Shown: positions 29,097 to 40,437 of the stretch, piece after piece
Layout: each line of letters begins with the position of its first letter
How positions within the stretch are numbered: position 1 is the first letter of the stretch
Assembly: GCA_037176725.1 (NCBI GenBank)
Contig: JAZBRS010000014.1
Span: forward strand, 75,436,501 to 75,500,500
Source: Posidonia oceanica
Lineage: Eukaryota > Streptophyta > Magnoliopsida > Alismatales > Posidoniaceae
DNA: 64,000 bases
Direction: 5' to 3'
The notes under the pieces: generated by a model
Seen by the model: the letters and a program-made list of their open reading frames with translations, nothing else
Databases searched by the model: none
Told to the model about the DNA's origin: nothing
Translations under genes and position numbers: made by a program

Positions 29097-32000
29097 TTCC
29101 CTAATCTGGAATTATAGGGGGGTTGGAAATACACCAATTGTTAATCATATAAAGAAGCTGATTGCTAAATCTAAGATATCTTTAGTGGCTTTGTTGGAAC
29201 CAATGCTAGAGCAAGACAAGATAACCCTCACTAACACATCAGCTTTGAATGGAGGGATGCTAGGCTAATCCAGAGTCTAATAAAATATGGACTTTTTGGG
29301 ATAATTCCTTAGCTGTGTCCCATGTTATGGATACAGATCAATCTTCTACCTTTAGGATTGGGGTCACTCAGTCTATTCAGTATTTTTTCACTGTGGTCTA
29401 TGGCTCTACGGATAGGATAATGAGAAGGAACTTATGGGTAGATTTACTTAACTTTTTAATGCAGTGAGGAGTTCCTCAGAGGTAGTGAGTAGGTTTGAGT
29501 ATGATAGCCATGCAGTGGAAGAATTTGGTGATTTTTTAAACTTTGCTGGACTCATGGATTTGAGTCATAAAGGGGACCCCCTGTCTTGGTGCAACAACCA
29601 AATAGGAGTAAATAGAATTTATAAACGTCTTGACAGGATGCTGTGTAATGACAGCTGGATGGATTTAATTGCAGTTGATGTTTCCTACCTTCCCAGGATC
29701 TATTCTGATCATACACCAATGTTAATAGGTGGCAGCAGAACGAGAATTGGAGGTCCTACTCCTTTTCGTTTTCAATCTATGTGGCTGGAACACGAAGACT
29801 TTAGGGAGGTAGTGCTGAGAACTTGGAAGGGGTCCTTGTGCGCTTGTCCAGTAAAAAACCTAAGTTTGAAACTGATTAAGCTCAAGAAGCAACTGAAAAT
29901 GTGGAATAAAGGAAGTTATGGAAATATTCTGGCTAATCATGAGGAAGCTCTAAATAAGATGTCTGATTTAGAGTCTTTGCTTGAACAAGGGTGGAATGAG
30001 AAGGTCTGGGAGGAACTCTTAATAAAGAAGAAGGAATTTCAGAAAATGGATTTACAATATGAGATGTTTTGGAAGCAAAAAGCTAAAGTGAAATGGTTAC
30101 AGGTGGGAGATAAAAACTCTAAATTCTTTCATGCTCTGCTAAAAAATAGGTGGAAAAAAATGTATTCATGGGGATGCTAGAAATCCCTCCTTTCAGAACT
30201 CAGAACAAATAATAAGGTTGAAAGGGAGAGAGTACTTTGAACACTTATTGTCGGAGGAGAAATGTTTCTTAAGCAATGATCTATTACAACTCATTCCCCC
30301 GTTAGTGACACAGAAGGAAAACTTGGCCTTGTGTGGTTGTCCTGATGTGGAGGAGATTAAGAGTGCAGCTTTCTCTATAGACAATGATAGCACTCCCAGA
30401 CCAGATGGGTTTTCAGCTTCCTTCTATAAAGCTTGCTGGGGCATCATTGAGGAGGATGTGTGCTCAGCAATTAACGCTGTGTTTTCTGGAACAATGTTGG
30501 ACAGATCGTGGAAAGCCACATTCTTAGCTCTTATTCCTAAAACTGATAATCCCAGAGAATTTTCAGAATTCAGACCGGTGAGCTTATGCAATGTAAACTA
30601 CAAGATCATTTCCAAAATCCTCACGAAGAGACTTGCCACCCTTTTACCTAATCTGATCTCTGAGGAGCAGGGGGCCTTGTAGAAGGAAGGCTCATCCACG
30701 AGAATATAGCCGTAACTCAAGAACTAGTGCAGAGTATAGATCATGGTCTTCTTGGTGGGAATATAATTTTAAACATAGACATGGAGAAAGCGTATGACAG
30801 ACTAAATTGGGGTTTTCTTTATGCAGTGTTGAGAAAATTTGGGTTCTCAATGGGTTGGGTGGCCTTGATTCAACAATGTGTGGAAGAAAATCCATTTTCA
30901 GTTCTAGTGGATGGGGTCTCCACCCCTTTTTTCTACAGCTCCAGAGACCTAAGACAAGGAGATCCAATCTCCCCGAGTCTGTTTGTGCTAGCAGAAGAAG
31001 TTCTGAGCAGGGGAATAGCTTCTTTGATCTTCAATGAAGAAGTCAAGCCTTTCCAAGTGAAAAAGAGATGCACTGTCATCTCCCACTCCTTGTTTGCGGA
31101 TGACTTACTCATCTTCTTGAATGGGAGAAGGAGCTCAATTAAAAATATGATGGAATTTCTGGGAAAATACCAAATGGCAGCGGGGCAGAAGATGAATACT
31201 TCTAAAAGTTTCTTTTTAGCTTCAAAACATTTGGCTGACCATAGAATATCTATGATTGCTGATATTACAGGATTTGATAGAGGCTACATGCCATTTACCT
31301 ACCTTGGATGCACTATATTCAAAGGGAAATCTAATCAAAAGTACTTTGAAAAGCTAGTGTTGAAGATCCAGAATAAGGTGGCAGGGTGGAAGTCGAAGCT
31401 ACTGTCACCTGGTGGAAAGCTTATTCTCATTAAACATGTTCTAGCTAGCATTCCAATTCATGTGCTCTCTGTATTTGATGTACCCCAAGTAGTTCTCAGG
31501 AGAATCCAAAGTATCATGGCTAATTTCCTATGGGGTGGATCAGGATACCTTAAGAAAAAACACTGGCTTGCATGGGATTGTGTCACTTCCACTGCAGAGG
31601 AAGGGGGGTTGGGAATTCGAAAGTTTTTGGATATAATGATGACCTTGAGAATGAAACTAGCATGGAGACTGAGAACAAGATCATCTCTTTGGGCTAGATT
31701 CATGATCACAAAACATGGTCCTATGGCTGACTCTAGGGAGGATATCAAAGGACCAGCAAATTGGAAGAAACTTCAATGTGCGTGGTTGAAAATGAAGGAT
31801 CATGTTGCCTGGAAGGTGGGCAAAGGTGACTTGAGCTTTTGGTTTGACAAATGGTCCCAGCTAGGGGTGATAGCTGAGCCGGAGGAGGTGAAGATTAGGC
31901 ATCCCACTCTAAGAGTAAAAGAGATGTTTTCTGACCCCTCGATTCTGAATTCGTTACAACTTCCTAAAGGTATTCTGAATGCTATAAACAGAATGAATTT

Positions 32001-33180
32001 GAGCCCTTCTGGAGAAGAAGATAAACAAGTTTGGTCTTTGGATTCTCAAGGCAGATTCACTGTTAAATCTGCTTGGGAGCAAATAAGATTGAAAAAGGCA
32101 GCAACACAGTGGGGGAAAGGAATTTGGGACCAATTATTATCAACTAAAATATCCTTCTTCATGTGGAAGGTAATGTGGAATCGTCTACCCACGGATGACA
32201 GGATTTCCTCCATGGGATTCATGCTACCTTCAAAATGCAGCTGCTGTAAAATTCAACACCACATAGAAAATATGAAACATCTCCTATTTGAAGGGGAATG
32301 GGCTAGAGATTGTTGGGAATGGTTCATCTCTGCTTTCCAATTGGGAACGGTGAGGTCTCGCAGCTGGGACCAATGGTTGAAGTTCATTTTTCAAAAAAGG
32401 AGCAAAGAATCATTTAGGCAGAAACTGCAAAAATTCATGTGCGCTGGTATGTTATGGGAGATATGGAAAGAAAGATGTGGTATCAAATATGGGAATAAGA
32501 AGGGAGGTCTATATAATATCTCCTGGAGAATCATGGCTTGGCTGAAAGAGTGCGGCTACCTACTAAAAGATCTCAACTGTAAAAATGAGAAGGAAGTGCA
32601 GATTCTGAGGGGGCTCCATATCCTCTATGGGGAGGTCCCGCAGTTGTCAATTTTGAAGGTTCTTTGGGTTAAACCAACTCCGGGTTTGATAAAATTGAAC
32701 GTGGATGGGGCAGCCAAGGGAAACCCAGGTTTAGCTGGAGGAGGGGGAGTGATCAGAGACCACAATGGTGAGTTCATAATTGGATTTTCAAATTACTATG
32801 AGCACACTTCTAACATTGTAGTTGAGTTCAATGCAATAAGGGATGGCCTATCCCTTTGCTGTGATTTCTTGATTGAAGTAAGCTCAGTGATTATTGAGTC
32901 GAACTCGAAAACATTGGTGGATATGCTGAAGAATGGTCATTGCAAGCTGTGGCAAGTGCAGAATCAATGGAACCAAGTGCTATGCAAAGTAAAGCAGACG
33001 CATGTCATCCAGCACCAATACAGGGAGGCGAACTCTGTGGCAGATAGTCTGGCCAATGAAGGCATTCGGAGGAAGAATTATCAGATCTACCAGAGTCGGG
33101 ATGAGCTGCCTATTCTTGCCAAAGGTGCTCTGGTTTTGGAGAAGGTGGAGCTACCCTACATGCGAGTAAAAGGAGGTTAA
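29077..33180 (+). pseudogene. LINE ORF2: endonuclease, reverse transcriptase, zf-RVT, RNase H
   Basis: Overlaps the end of ORF1 by 20 nt. The endonuclease starts with LIWNYRGVG and LLEP and is broken between about 29260 and 29460. It resumes to the SDHTP motif near 29705. RT starts in a shifted frame (30218-30682, with the PRPDGF motif, normally PGPDGF) and returns to the original frame near 30675-30727. From 30727 an 817-codon open frame carries NIDMEKAYD, RQGDPISP, FADD at codons 123-126, a zf-RVT region (WKVMWNRLPT, then CSCC) and a C-terminal RNase H (LNVDGAAKGNPG). The usual ESDSK of that RNase H reads ESNSK, so one acidic catalytic residue is missing. ORF2 would nick DNA and prime reverse transcription at the target. 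Confidence 0.9.
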
Positions 33181-33480
33181 ACTGGGAAGGAGGCAGGAGT
33201 GGTGATCGCTGTTGCAGTTCGAGTGGGTTCCTGGTATCTGTTGGGAACAAGTGAAGGGAGAAGATGGAGTGGAACAGTGGGAAAAGAGTTTGCTAGTGGT
33301 TTGGGCTTTTGGGGCCCATTAAGACTGTTAGGTGGGTTAGGGTGGAGTGGGTGGTGACCATGGTCTGGGCTCATCCTATTTCATTCTATTAGGCCACCTC
33401 TTTTGTATTACATCTTTTATGAATATTTGTGTGGGGTCGCCTGGGGCTCGATAACTTCCAGGATTAAAAAAAAAAAAAAA
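33181..33480 (+). other. LINE 3' UTR and poly(A) tail
   Basis: About 285 bp of GC-moderate 3' UTR after the RNase H stop, followed by 15 A residues at 33466-33480 and the target duplication. Confidence 0.85.
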
Positions 33481-33494
33481 GTGAGGGGATCCTA
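33481..33494. repeat. Right target-site duplication of the LINE
   Basis: GTGAGGGGATCCTA, identical to 26414-26427. Confidence 0.92.
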
Positions 33495-33789
33495 GGGTTT
33501 TCTAGGTTTTTAACCTAGGTTTTCTAGGGTTTAGGGTTTGGATTTCCTTGAGTTTTCTAGGGTTTTCACCTAGGTTTTCTAGAGTTTAGGGCTTGGATTT
33601 CCTAGAGTTTTCTAGGGTTTAGGGCTTGGATTTCCTAGAGTTTTCTAGGGTTTAGTGAGTGGTTTTTGGCTTAGAAAAGGTGTGTGATTTTGGGGTTTGG
33701 TTTTTAGGGTTTGTTTTGAAGTTTGGGAGAGAACCACCAGAGAGAGAGATTCAATAGCACAAAATTTGAAAAAAAATGGGGTGTCTACA
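33495..33789 (-). repeat. LTR B, proximal end with CCCTAG-rich short repeats
   Basis: On the minus strand the LTR begins TGTAGACACCCC at 33789, the same type of start as A and D (TGTTGACACCCC). It contains about four copies of a roughly 38-bp unit with TTTTCTAGGGTTTAGGG and GGATTTCCTAGAG on the plus strand. These resemble but are not telomeric repeats. Confidence 0.8.
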
Positions 33790-35414
33790 CCTACAGCGTT
33801 GCCAGTCATCCCAGCAGACCCCGTTGACGGCACTATTAACGTAGGAGCGGACCCAGCACCTCCATCCTGAGGTTGTTGACAGGTAAGTCCCTCTTACCCT
33901 ATCCTTTTCTTTCCCGCCTTGTTTTGTTTTCTTTTCTTTTTGTTTTGCGTTTTCTCACCTTATCAGAAAACCATAAAAAATATAAAATCATGGAAAACCC
34001 AAAAACATGCATTCTCATTTCTTGCCTATGCATCTTTACTTCCTGCATCCTGGAAAACACACCAAAAACATCAAAAAAATAAAAAATACCGAAACTACAA
34101 AAACATGTTTTTCCCTTTCCGCTAGTTTTCGACTTTATGTTTTCCTAAAGCAAAACCATAAAATTCACAAAACCAACAAAAACCCAAAAACATGTGTAAA
34201 ACCTGCAAAAAAAAACACATAAAAATTTGTATAATCCCAAAACCCGGCTTTGGACAAACAAGCAGCGCCGAGAGGATGTCAAGCGTCAACTGTCTCAGGT
34301 AGTACTCACCCGAGTAGCGTCATCTCATTGCATGTGGCCGCAGTGTGAGACTTAGAGCAGAACAGAGAATCTCGCTGAGTGCGAAACTCCGAAAGCGAGA
34401 TCAATCCAATCGAGAGAGTCCACCAGACATGGAGAGGACCAAGGCACAATAGAGGCTAAAGGTGTACGCTGAACATTCGAACTCTTAACGCCTCATCAGG
34501 GACCGCTACCCCAAGAGGGCAAAGCAAATGCATGTCCAAAAGAATTGAGATAATGTGAGCAAAAAGAAAAGAAATGGCATGATATGCATCTTGGCATAAA
34601 AGAAAAATGAAGAAAGAAGACGCTCATGAGAGGAGTGACTCAGACAAACATCAAAGCCGCCTCAATCTCCAATTGCAAGCACAGCATTGCCAAATGCATT
34701 GGAAACATCATCAGGAGGATCTGGCCCCACCCTCCGAGCAAAGCAGCACGCCCAAATCCCTCGTGCAAGCAACAACCCTTCCTCCCTGGCAGATCAGATG
34801 CAAGTCCAATCACTCATGAGGGGGAAAAGAAAAAATCAATCCGAAAGCGTCAAAAGCGGTAGTCGGTCCCCGAGGATTTAAGACGGAGGCTATGAAGCTA
34901 CATCCAACGCTTCTGCTACCTACATGCTACCAAAGGCTATACTCTGCAAAGTTGAGGCCTTATCCCGAACCAAGAGTGAGAATGAGAGCCACCAACCACA
35001 GCACGGTATGGCATTGCTCAAGGATCAAGATCTCCTGAATTAGGAAGTGCAGACACATCCTCTCGCCAAACAGCTACTTTGACTCTGAAGCCACAAAAAA
35101 CATAATAAGCATAATAATCTATCTTCCACCTCTCCCTGTTTTTGAAAATCGGAGTCAAGGACGAGCATTTTTTGCATGACCCTCGCTCGGAGGCTCCATG
35201 CTTTTCCAGTTTTGGCCGCCCACCGCGTTGGGTGGTCCGTGATGACCGACATGTCCATCGTTTGTCACCCTGTGACATTACATCGCGTGCCCGCTCTAAG
35301 ACCATTGCACACCCACCGCGATGGGTCCCGGCATTCTCTTTTGCATCTATCCATTGCATTCCCCACCGGCATTGCACACCCCGCACGATGAGCCCCCGCA
35401 TCCATCCTCCCTAC

Positions 35415-35880
35415 ATCAGGCTGGCAACCCTAACTGCCTGGTTGACGCCCGTCAAAATGTCTACACGGGCTGGTACTCCTAACTACTCGGTCGGCAAGCA
35501 CATTAGTTTTGCCTCCTTTCAGCATCTTGGTGCCAAGGGCGCTTCGGCTGTCCCCTAGTATCTTCCACCCGATACCAGGGGCATCTTTTCTGCTGCCCTG
35601 TGGTATCACATTTCCATCTACATCCGGCTGACACCCCTAATTGTCACGAGAGCATCCACGGACCTCTGTCACGCCTTTGGGTGTGGTATTCCCGTCGCAA
35701 TTTGCATAATGTTGATACCCCTATCATGGATTGATACCCCTAACTATCCGACGATGAGTCCATCAACTCATCATGGGCTGATACCCCTAACTATCCGGTG
35801 ATGAGTCTGTTAACCCCTCAAGCTGATAACCTCAACTATCCGGTGATAGGTCCGTCAACTTATCACACCACCATCATCAC
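35415..35880 (+). repeat. Hairpin array in the 3' UTR of element C
   Basis: Units of the form GGCTG-RYA-CCCTAAC-TRYC followed by a second small hairpin. Stems: GGCA/TGCC at 35423-35426/35435-35438; GGTA/TACT at 35472-35475/35484-35487; TGACA/TGTCA at 35629-35633/35642-35646; GATA/TATC at 35733-35736/35745-35748. Second-type stems: TTGACG/CGTCAA at 35442-35447/35450-35455 and GATGAG/CTCATC at 35753-35758/35767-35772. A longer inverted repeat GATACCAGGGGCA ... TGCCCTGTGGTATC begins near 35570. Confidence 0.85.
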
Positions 35881-36000
35881 ATAGCATAATGTTGCATTAT
35901 TGCACAGCATTTTGTTGCATGTCATTGCATGCCATCACGTATTTTGCATATGTCCTCATTTAAAGTCATCACTAGCATTGCATTTTACCATCCCAGATGT

Positions 36001-36435
36001 TGCGCGCTTAGAAGTCGAACCCTTGGTTTCGCGTATTACTCAAGGTGGAGTCCTTGGCTACGCAAAACTCTCTGCAGTTTGCCTGCTTAGTATGGCACTC
36101 AGGGTAGTGCACGACCAGGATCTCTTTCCCGGCGTTACGTGCCCAACATCACATTACACTGTATATACATCACATACCATTGCATCACATTTACATTGCA
36201 TTTACATTGCATCCTCATTGCACTGTCATACTCCGTGCAGTCATCACTATCTCCCACATTTCTGCTTCACCCGGCATAGCGTGCCCAGAAATCAAACCCC
36301 TTGGTCTCGCGTATTGCTTAAGGTGGCATCCTCAGCAACGCAACACTCTTTACAGTTTGCCTGCTCAGCATGGTGCCTGTGGTAGTGCAGGGCCAGGATC
36401 GCTTTCTCGACATTATGTGCTCAGCACCGAATGTA
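36001..36435 (+). repeat. Duplicated block of about 150 bp in the 3' UTR of element C
   Basis: The segment from GCGCGCTTAGAAGTC (36003) to about 36150 recurs, diverged, from GCGTGCCCAGAAATC (about 36280) to about 36430; the offset is about 277 bp. Shared words include CTCGCGTATTRCTYAAGGTGG and ACAGTTTGCCTGCT. TTTACATTGCATT-type words fill the gap between copies. Confidence 0.8.
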
Positions 36436-36834
36436 CCACCCCAACATCGCATACACAACATCTACATCGCCTTCGCTTAGAGCAGGGCTCAGCGAATGGC
36501 AACATCGTCACCTAGAGCCAGGCGGCTCAGTGACCCACATCATCGTCTGGCTTACCCTACCCTGCCCAGCGACCCACTGCATTACAACATCCGCAACATC
36601 CTCGCACACGCATGCATCACCCGTGCCCCTCATTGGAGTACAGCGCAATGAGCATTAGCTTAAGCATCACACACTAGCATTTGCATCAGCATTTACATCG
36701 AGGCGACGAGTCACGATTTTCGGTGCATCCGCCGAATAAGCGACTCATGCCAACAACAACACTGGCCTCCCATCGGCGTCAGGCGGGGTGTCTTGTCAAC
36801 CCTGAGGCAGGTCTCGCTACGCTTGACCTCGCTC

Positions 36835-36847
36835 AAGGAGGGGCATC
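36835..36847 (+). promoter_or_regulatory. Polypurine tract of element C
   Basis: AAGGAGGGG followed by CATC, immediately before the LTR start TGTAGACACC at 36848. This placement is the standard plus-strand primer site and fixes C as plus-strand. Confidence 0.85.
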
Positions 36848-37060
36848 TGTAGACACCTTAATTTGACGCCCAGTCGGCGGATTCTCTCTGGAAGCTTGCT
36901 CAGATCGCGGCACGACAGACCTAAACCCAAACTTTGACCCAAAACCATCAACCCTAATCCAAACCTAAAACCCCACCTAAACATGGGAAAACTAGGAAAA
37001 TCATGTAAAGAACGTGCAGAGAAAACCTATGCATTTTAGAAGCATGCGGAAATCAATGCA
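36848..37060 (+). repeat. Start of the 3' LTR of element C, truncated
   Basis: Begins TGTAGACACCTT and continues with CCAAAC/CCCTAATCC-rich sequence like the first bases of LTRs A and D. After about 200 bp it merges into sequence of opposite LTR orientation, so the rest of this LTR appears to be missing or replaced. The right boundary is approximate. Confidence 0.6.
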
Positions 37061-39290
37061 AATGGATGACACAAAGTCAATGCGGTCCAAAGAAAGGGCA
37101 ATGACTCTTATTACGTGCAGGGAAGGTGTTAGGCACCCTCGACGCGCCCGAGGAATTGATCTTTCTTAACTGATCCGCTACTGTGTGGCAAAATGTTGGC
37201 AATTGAATGCCGGTTTATATTCGCTCTGTGGCAGTATGCAAGATGCAATTTATAAACCATGCAAAGCTTAGCAAACCTTGTTTAAAAACAATTAAGCAAA
37301 ATCGGGATATGGCAAAGAGGCGATAAATGACAGGAGGATGAAACTGAAATTAGAAGCGTCGAAGGAAACAAGCGGAAGACGACGAAAAAGGCAGTTAAAC
37401 GTGCTGTCTGGATCAGGGCATGGTCACCTGTCGCCGGTCGGACTAGCGGCAGACAACAGAACCAACTCCCCACATAGCAGCGATTGCTGCCACGAAAGAG
37501 GCGCAAAACGATACGAAATAGAAAATCAAAGCTTGCATGCTCAACATCAAGATCTGCATAAAACAAGTCGGAAAAGCAAAGCGACAAGGCGGCAAACCAG
37601 TGGCTCACCCGCTGCTTGGACTGCAGGGTGGGTCGCCGGTGAGAGCAGTAGCCAACCCAGTCGCCACAAACAGTGGCACCCAGGCTAGTCACCGCTACAT
37701 CAGGCGACACTACCATTAACAGTCCTCCCAAGCAGAGGCTTTCCTCACCAAGAACAAGCAAGATAATCACAGTAGGACATGAAATAAATCACATGGAGCT
37801 AAAGCTGGCTCTACATGGAACAAAAACATGCATTCAAACAATGAAACGGATATGTGAGTTGTGAGATATAATGGCCTGAAGTTGGTCGGAGGACTGGCTC
37901 GAGTTGCACTCGAGTCATCGGTAGGGCTGACAACAAGCTTGCAACTCAAGTTGCCCAAACAGTCAAGTTCCCAGCCGGATCAAGAACTCACGAGCAAATG
38001 AAATGGAAAACCAATCATACAGGCATGCAGACCATTCATCCAAGATTACAAACATATATTAAGCAAGCAAGATGGGACCTTGAGGTGGCCGGAGCAACAC
38101 CTCAAAGTCGGGTCGGCAAGCAGGTTATGTTGCAGGTCAGTCGCCACTCATGTCGGCGCCTGACCTGGCAGTTCGATCACTGGACTTCAACGCCGTAATT
38201 CGCCGCGGTGGCGAAGTCTAAATACCGGTGAGGGTCAGGGAAGCATGATGGCATTCCCACGAACCCAACCACACCTTTGGTGTGGAAAATAGTGGCTCGA
38301 GGAGACCTACCGATCTCTGCCACTTTGCGCCGCCGTCGTCCGTTGAGCTCCGGCCACAGAGGCAGCCAAACGCGCCAGGAGCTGGCTAGGAAGCTTCTGG
38401 GCATGGGGGAGGATGCGAGGAAGCATCCCCAAGCCAAGGAGGGAGGCTCGTGCCTTCGTCCCACCTTCGTCGACACCTCGCCAGCGTTGGCAAATGTCCT
38501 AGGTCGTTGGGTCGACCGAGGGCGCGAGGAGGTTAACTAGCTATCTAGGAATAAAGAGCAGAGGTCCGGGAAGCTTCTCGAACCCTTAAACTAGCAATGT
38601 GGTGAGAGCCTTACCTATGTGGCTTTGCCGGAGTTGGCAGGCTAAGGTTGAAGGAGCTTGCCGGAGTGGAGGAAGAAGGTTGTGGCGTGGCGCAGAGAGG
38701 CTTAGGAAAGCTCTGGAAAGGTTGGGATCGCACAAGGGCGGATTGGGGAATCTCTCAAGACTCTCAATTACGCTCTGGAAGCAAGGGAGGAGGAGATCTG
38801 CGGGTGTGAGTTGCGAACGGTAAATGGGAAATGGCGGTGGATGTTCGGTTTTGTTCAGTGGGTTCCTCTGTGCACGAGGACGAATGGAGCTGACAAGCGT
38901 AGAGGTGGTGGCAGTGAGGGGCTGTGAGGAGGTCTGGAAGCCAAGGAAGTAAGTGTGCTGCAGGCGCGGGACGACGAAGTCGTCGGTGGCAAACGAGGTA
39001 GACGATCGCGCCAATGAGAGGCTGTGAGTTCGGGAAGGCTGCCGGCGGAGAGGGTGACCGATGGCAGGGAGTAAGTGGCACTTGTCATGTAGCACGTGGA
39101 GGTAGTGCGGTAGTAAGTGGTGAGCGGACGGGTGGCAAGTGGCCGACGACCGGCAGTGGCTGTGGCAGGGAAGCTCAGGCGGTGGACTGAGTTACAGTCC
39201 AGTCGCCGCAACACTTAGCGCCTAACTCGATCGCCACTATTGTTGGCGACAGAGTTTAGTCGCCTATGCAAGCGGCGCCTAGACGTGCAA
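37060..39290 (-). repeat. LTR fragment E, minus orientation
   Basis: Contains the conserved U5 block at 37098-37168 in the same plus-strand orientation as minus-strand LTRs A and B, then TTAAACGTGCTGTCTG-like words shared with A. A GC-rich leader-like zone (38280-39190) ends in a minus-strand donor-like ATAG/GTAAGG near 38612. This order mirrors minus-strand LTRs, not the plus-strand start at 36848. Numerous GTCGCC/GGCGAC inverted repeats are present. Both ends are approximate. The ORFs over the GC-rich zone have no recognisable domains. Confidence 0.55.
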
Positions 39291-40437
39291 TTCAGTAACT
39301 AGGCTACTATAGAAGCAATCAAACTCCAAACCATCAAAACGCATAAACACGGGAATTACATCCCCAAATCCAACCCAACAAATAACTGAATTTTGAACTA
39401 ACGGACCGCGTCAGTAATACACGCTAGAATTTCGCACTATCAACACGTGCCAGTCATCTACGCCAATAATTTGTGCCAGATATTCTCGTTAATTACTCGT
39501 GCTAAAATTATCCATTAGTTTCATAAAAACCCGGATGTTATAATCTTTTATGTAATCATATCGAATATTTGTAAATACGATCGGATTTGTTTCCGATGTA
39601 GAGAATGAACTTGTAGGTCTATAAAAAGACCGATGTTGCATTGTAAAAGGGGAGTTTTTTTTTTGGGCAATGAGATTGAAGCTTTTCACCTCCCTTTGTG
39701 CTAACTCCAGGAGCTCTTCTCGTGTTATTTCCAGGTTATATCAATAAATATTTAGTTTTTCTTTTAATTATGTTTGGTGCATCTTCTTCTTCTTCCCTTC
39801 TCTTTTGTTAATATCATCTTCATGAGTAGCTAAGTTTTTAGTTCTAGGGTTGAGATGAAGTTCATGTGAATTAGGATGTTATGATTAAGTTTTTTTTTCT
39901 TTCTCTTGTGCTTTGTTGCTATGATTATGTAGACCGGATGTGTATTGCATAAATCACTCAACATTCGATAAACTTTGATAGGCTAATATTGAATTAATCT
40001 TTTTAACCTATGCTTAGGGAAGAATAAATTGGGAGTTATGTATATAATCTCGGTTCTATCATATATCATTTGATTTATTTGGCTTTATGTAATTTTTATC
40101 CCTTACTTGATATTCTATGATGCATTGCATATAGTGTATGCTTGTTAGGGTAAAAATCATTTAATCAAATTATTGAGATCTAAGACAAGAGATAGAGTAG
40201 ATTTAATCATGTATTCCCAACTTCACATGAATGAATTCGAAAGTCTAAGTTTTAAATTAATTTGATTGCATTCTAATAGTCTAGTTTTAGCTTTTAAACA
40301 TCAACTCTCCCAAACCCTTTCAATAATTGATAGTTAATCTTTGTTTGAAACTTTTTTTTCTCTATGGGATCGACCTGTACTTACCGACATACTACCTTGT
40401 ACACCATGCACTTGCGGTAATTAAAATTTACACATCA
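39291..40437 (+). repeat. AT-rich LTR-like fragment
   Basis: A TATA box TCTATAAAAAGACC near 39620, an AATCAATAAATATT polyadenylation-like signal near 39740, and a right end reading GCGGTAATTAAAATTTACACATCA that resembles plant gypsy LTR ends. No primer site follows 40437. I could not find a matching start or target duplication, so the left limit is uncertain. Confidence 0.4.

Larger units (their letters stand above)
26428..33480 (+). mobile_element. Full-length plant L1-type LINE with terminal RNase H, decayed
   Basis: A 7053-bp insertion bounded by a perfect 14-bp target duplication and ending in a 15-A tail (33466-33480). It has a short GC-rich 5' UTR, ORF1 with a DUF4283 region and zinc knuckle, then an overlapping ORF2 with endonuclease, RT, zf-RVT and RNase H. 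Several frameshifts and stops disrupt both ORFs. This arrangement matches the plant L1 group that carries an RVT_3-type RNase H. Confidence 0.94.
33790..36847 (+). mobile_element. Element C: 3' internal part of a plus-strand Tat-type retrotransposon
   Basis: Starts where LTR B ends. It holds a short Pro/Ala-rich reading frame ending at 33868-33870 (possibly the last codons of an extra ORF) and a consensus splice-donor-like AG/GTAAGT at 33881-33888. A long untranslated region follows, with hairpins and duplicated blocks, ending in the polypurine tract. The hairpin and GATACC ... GGTATC segments are homologous, in the same sense, to the 3' UTR of A, which supports the orientation. Everything upstream of 33790 has been separated from it by LTR B. 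Confidence 0.75.

Noticed and set aside
33490..33660. Telomere-like TTTAGGG array
   Set aside because: The unit is about 38 bp with TTTTCTAGGG and GGATTTCC; TTTAGGG appears only once per unit, so it is an LTR minirepeat.
38277..39214. Possible host exons in the GC-rich zone
   Set aside because: No recognisable domain. The zone sits where the GC-rich leaders of LTRs A, B and D lie, with the same donor-like end, so LTR origin is simpler.
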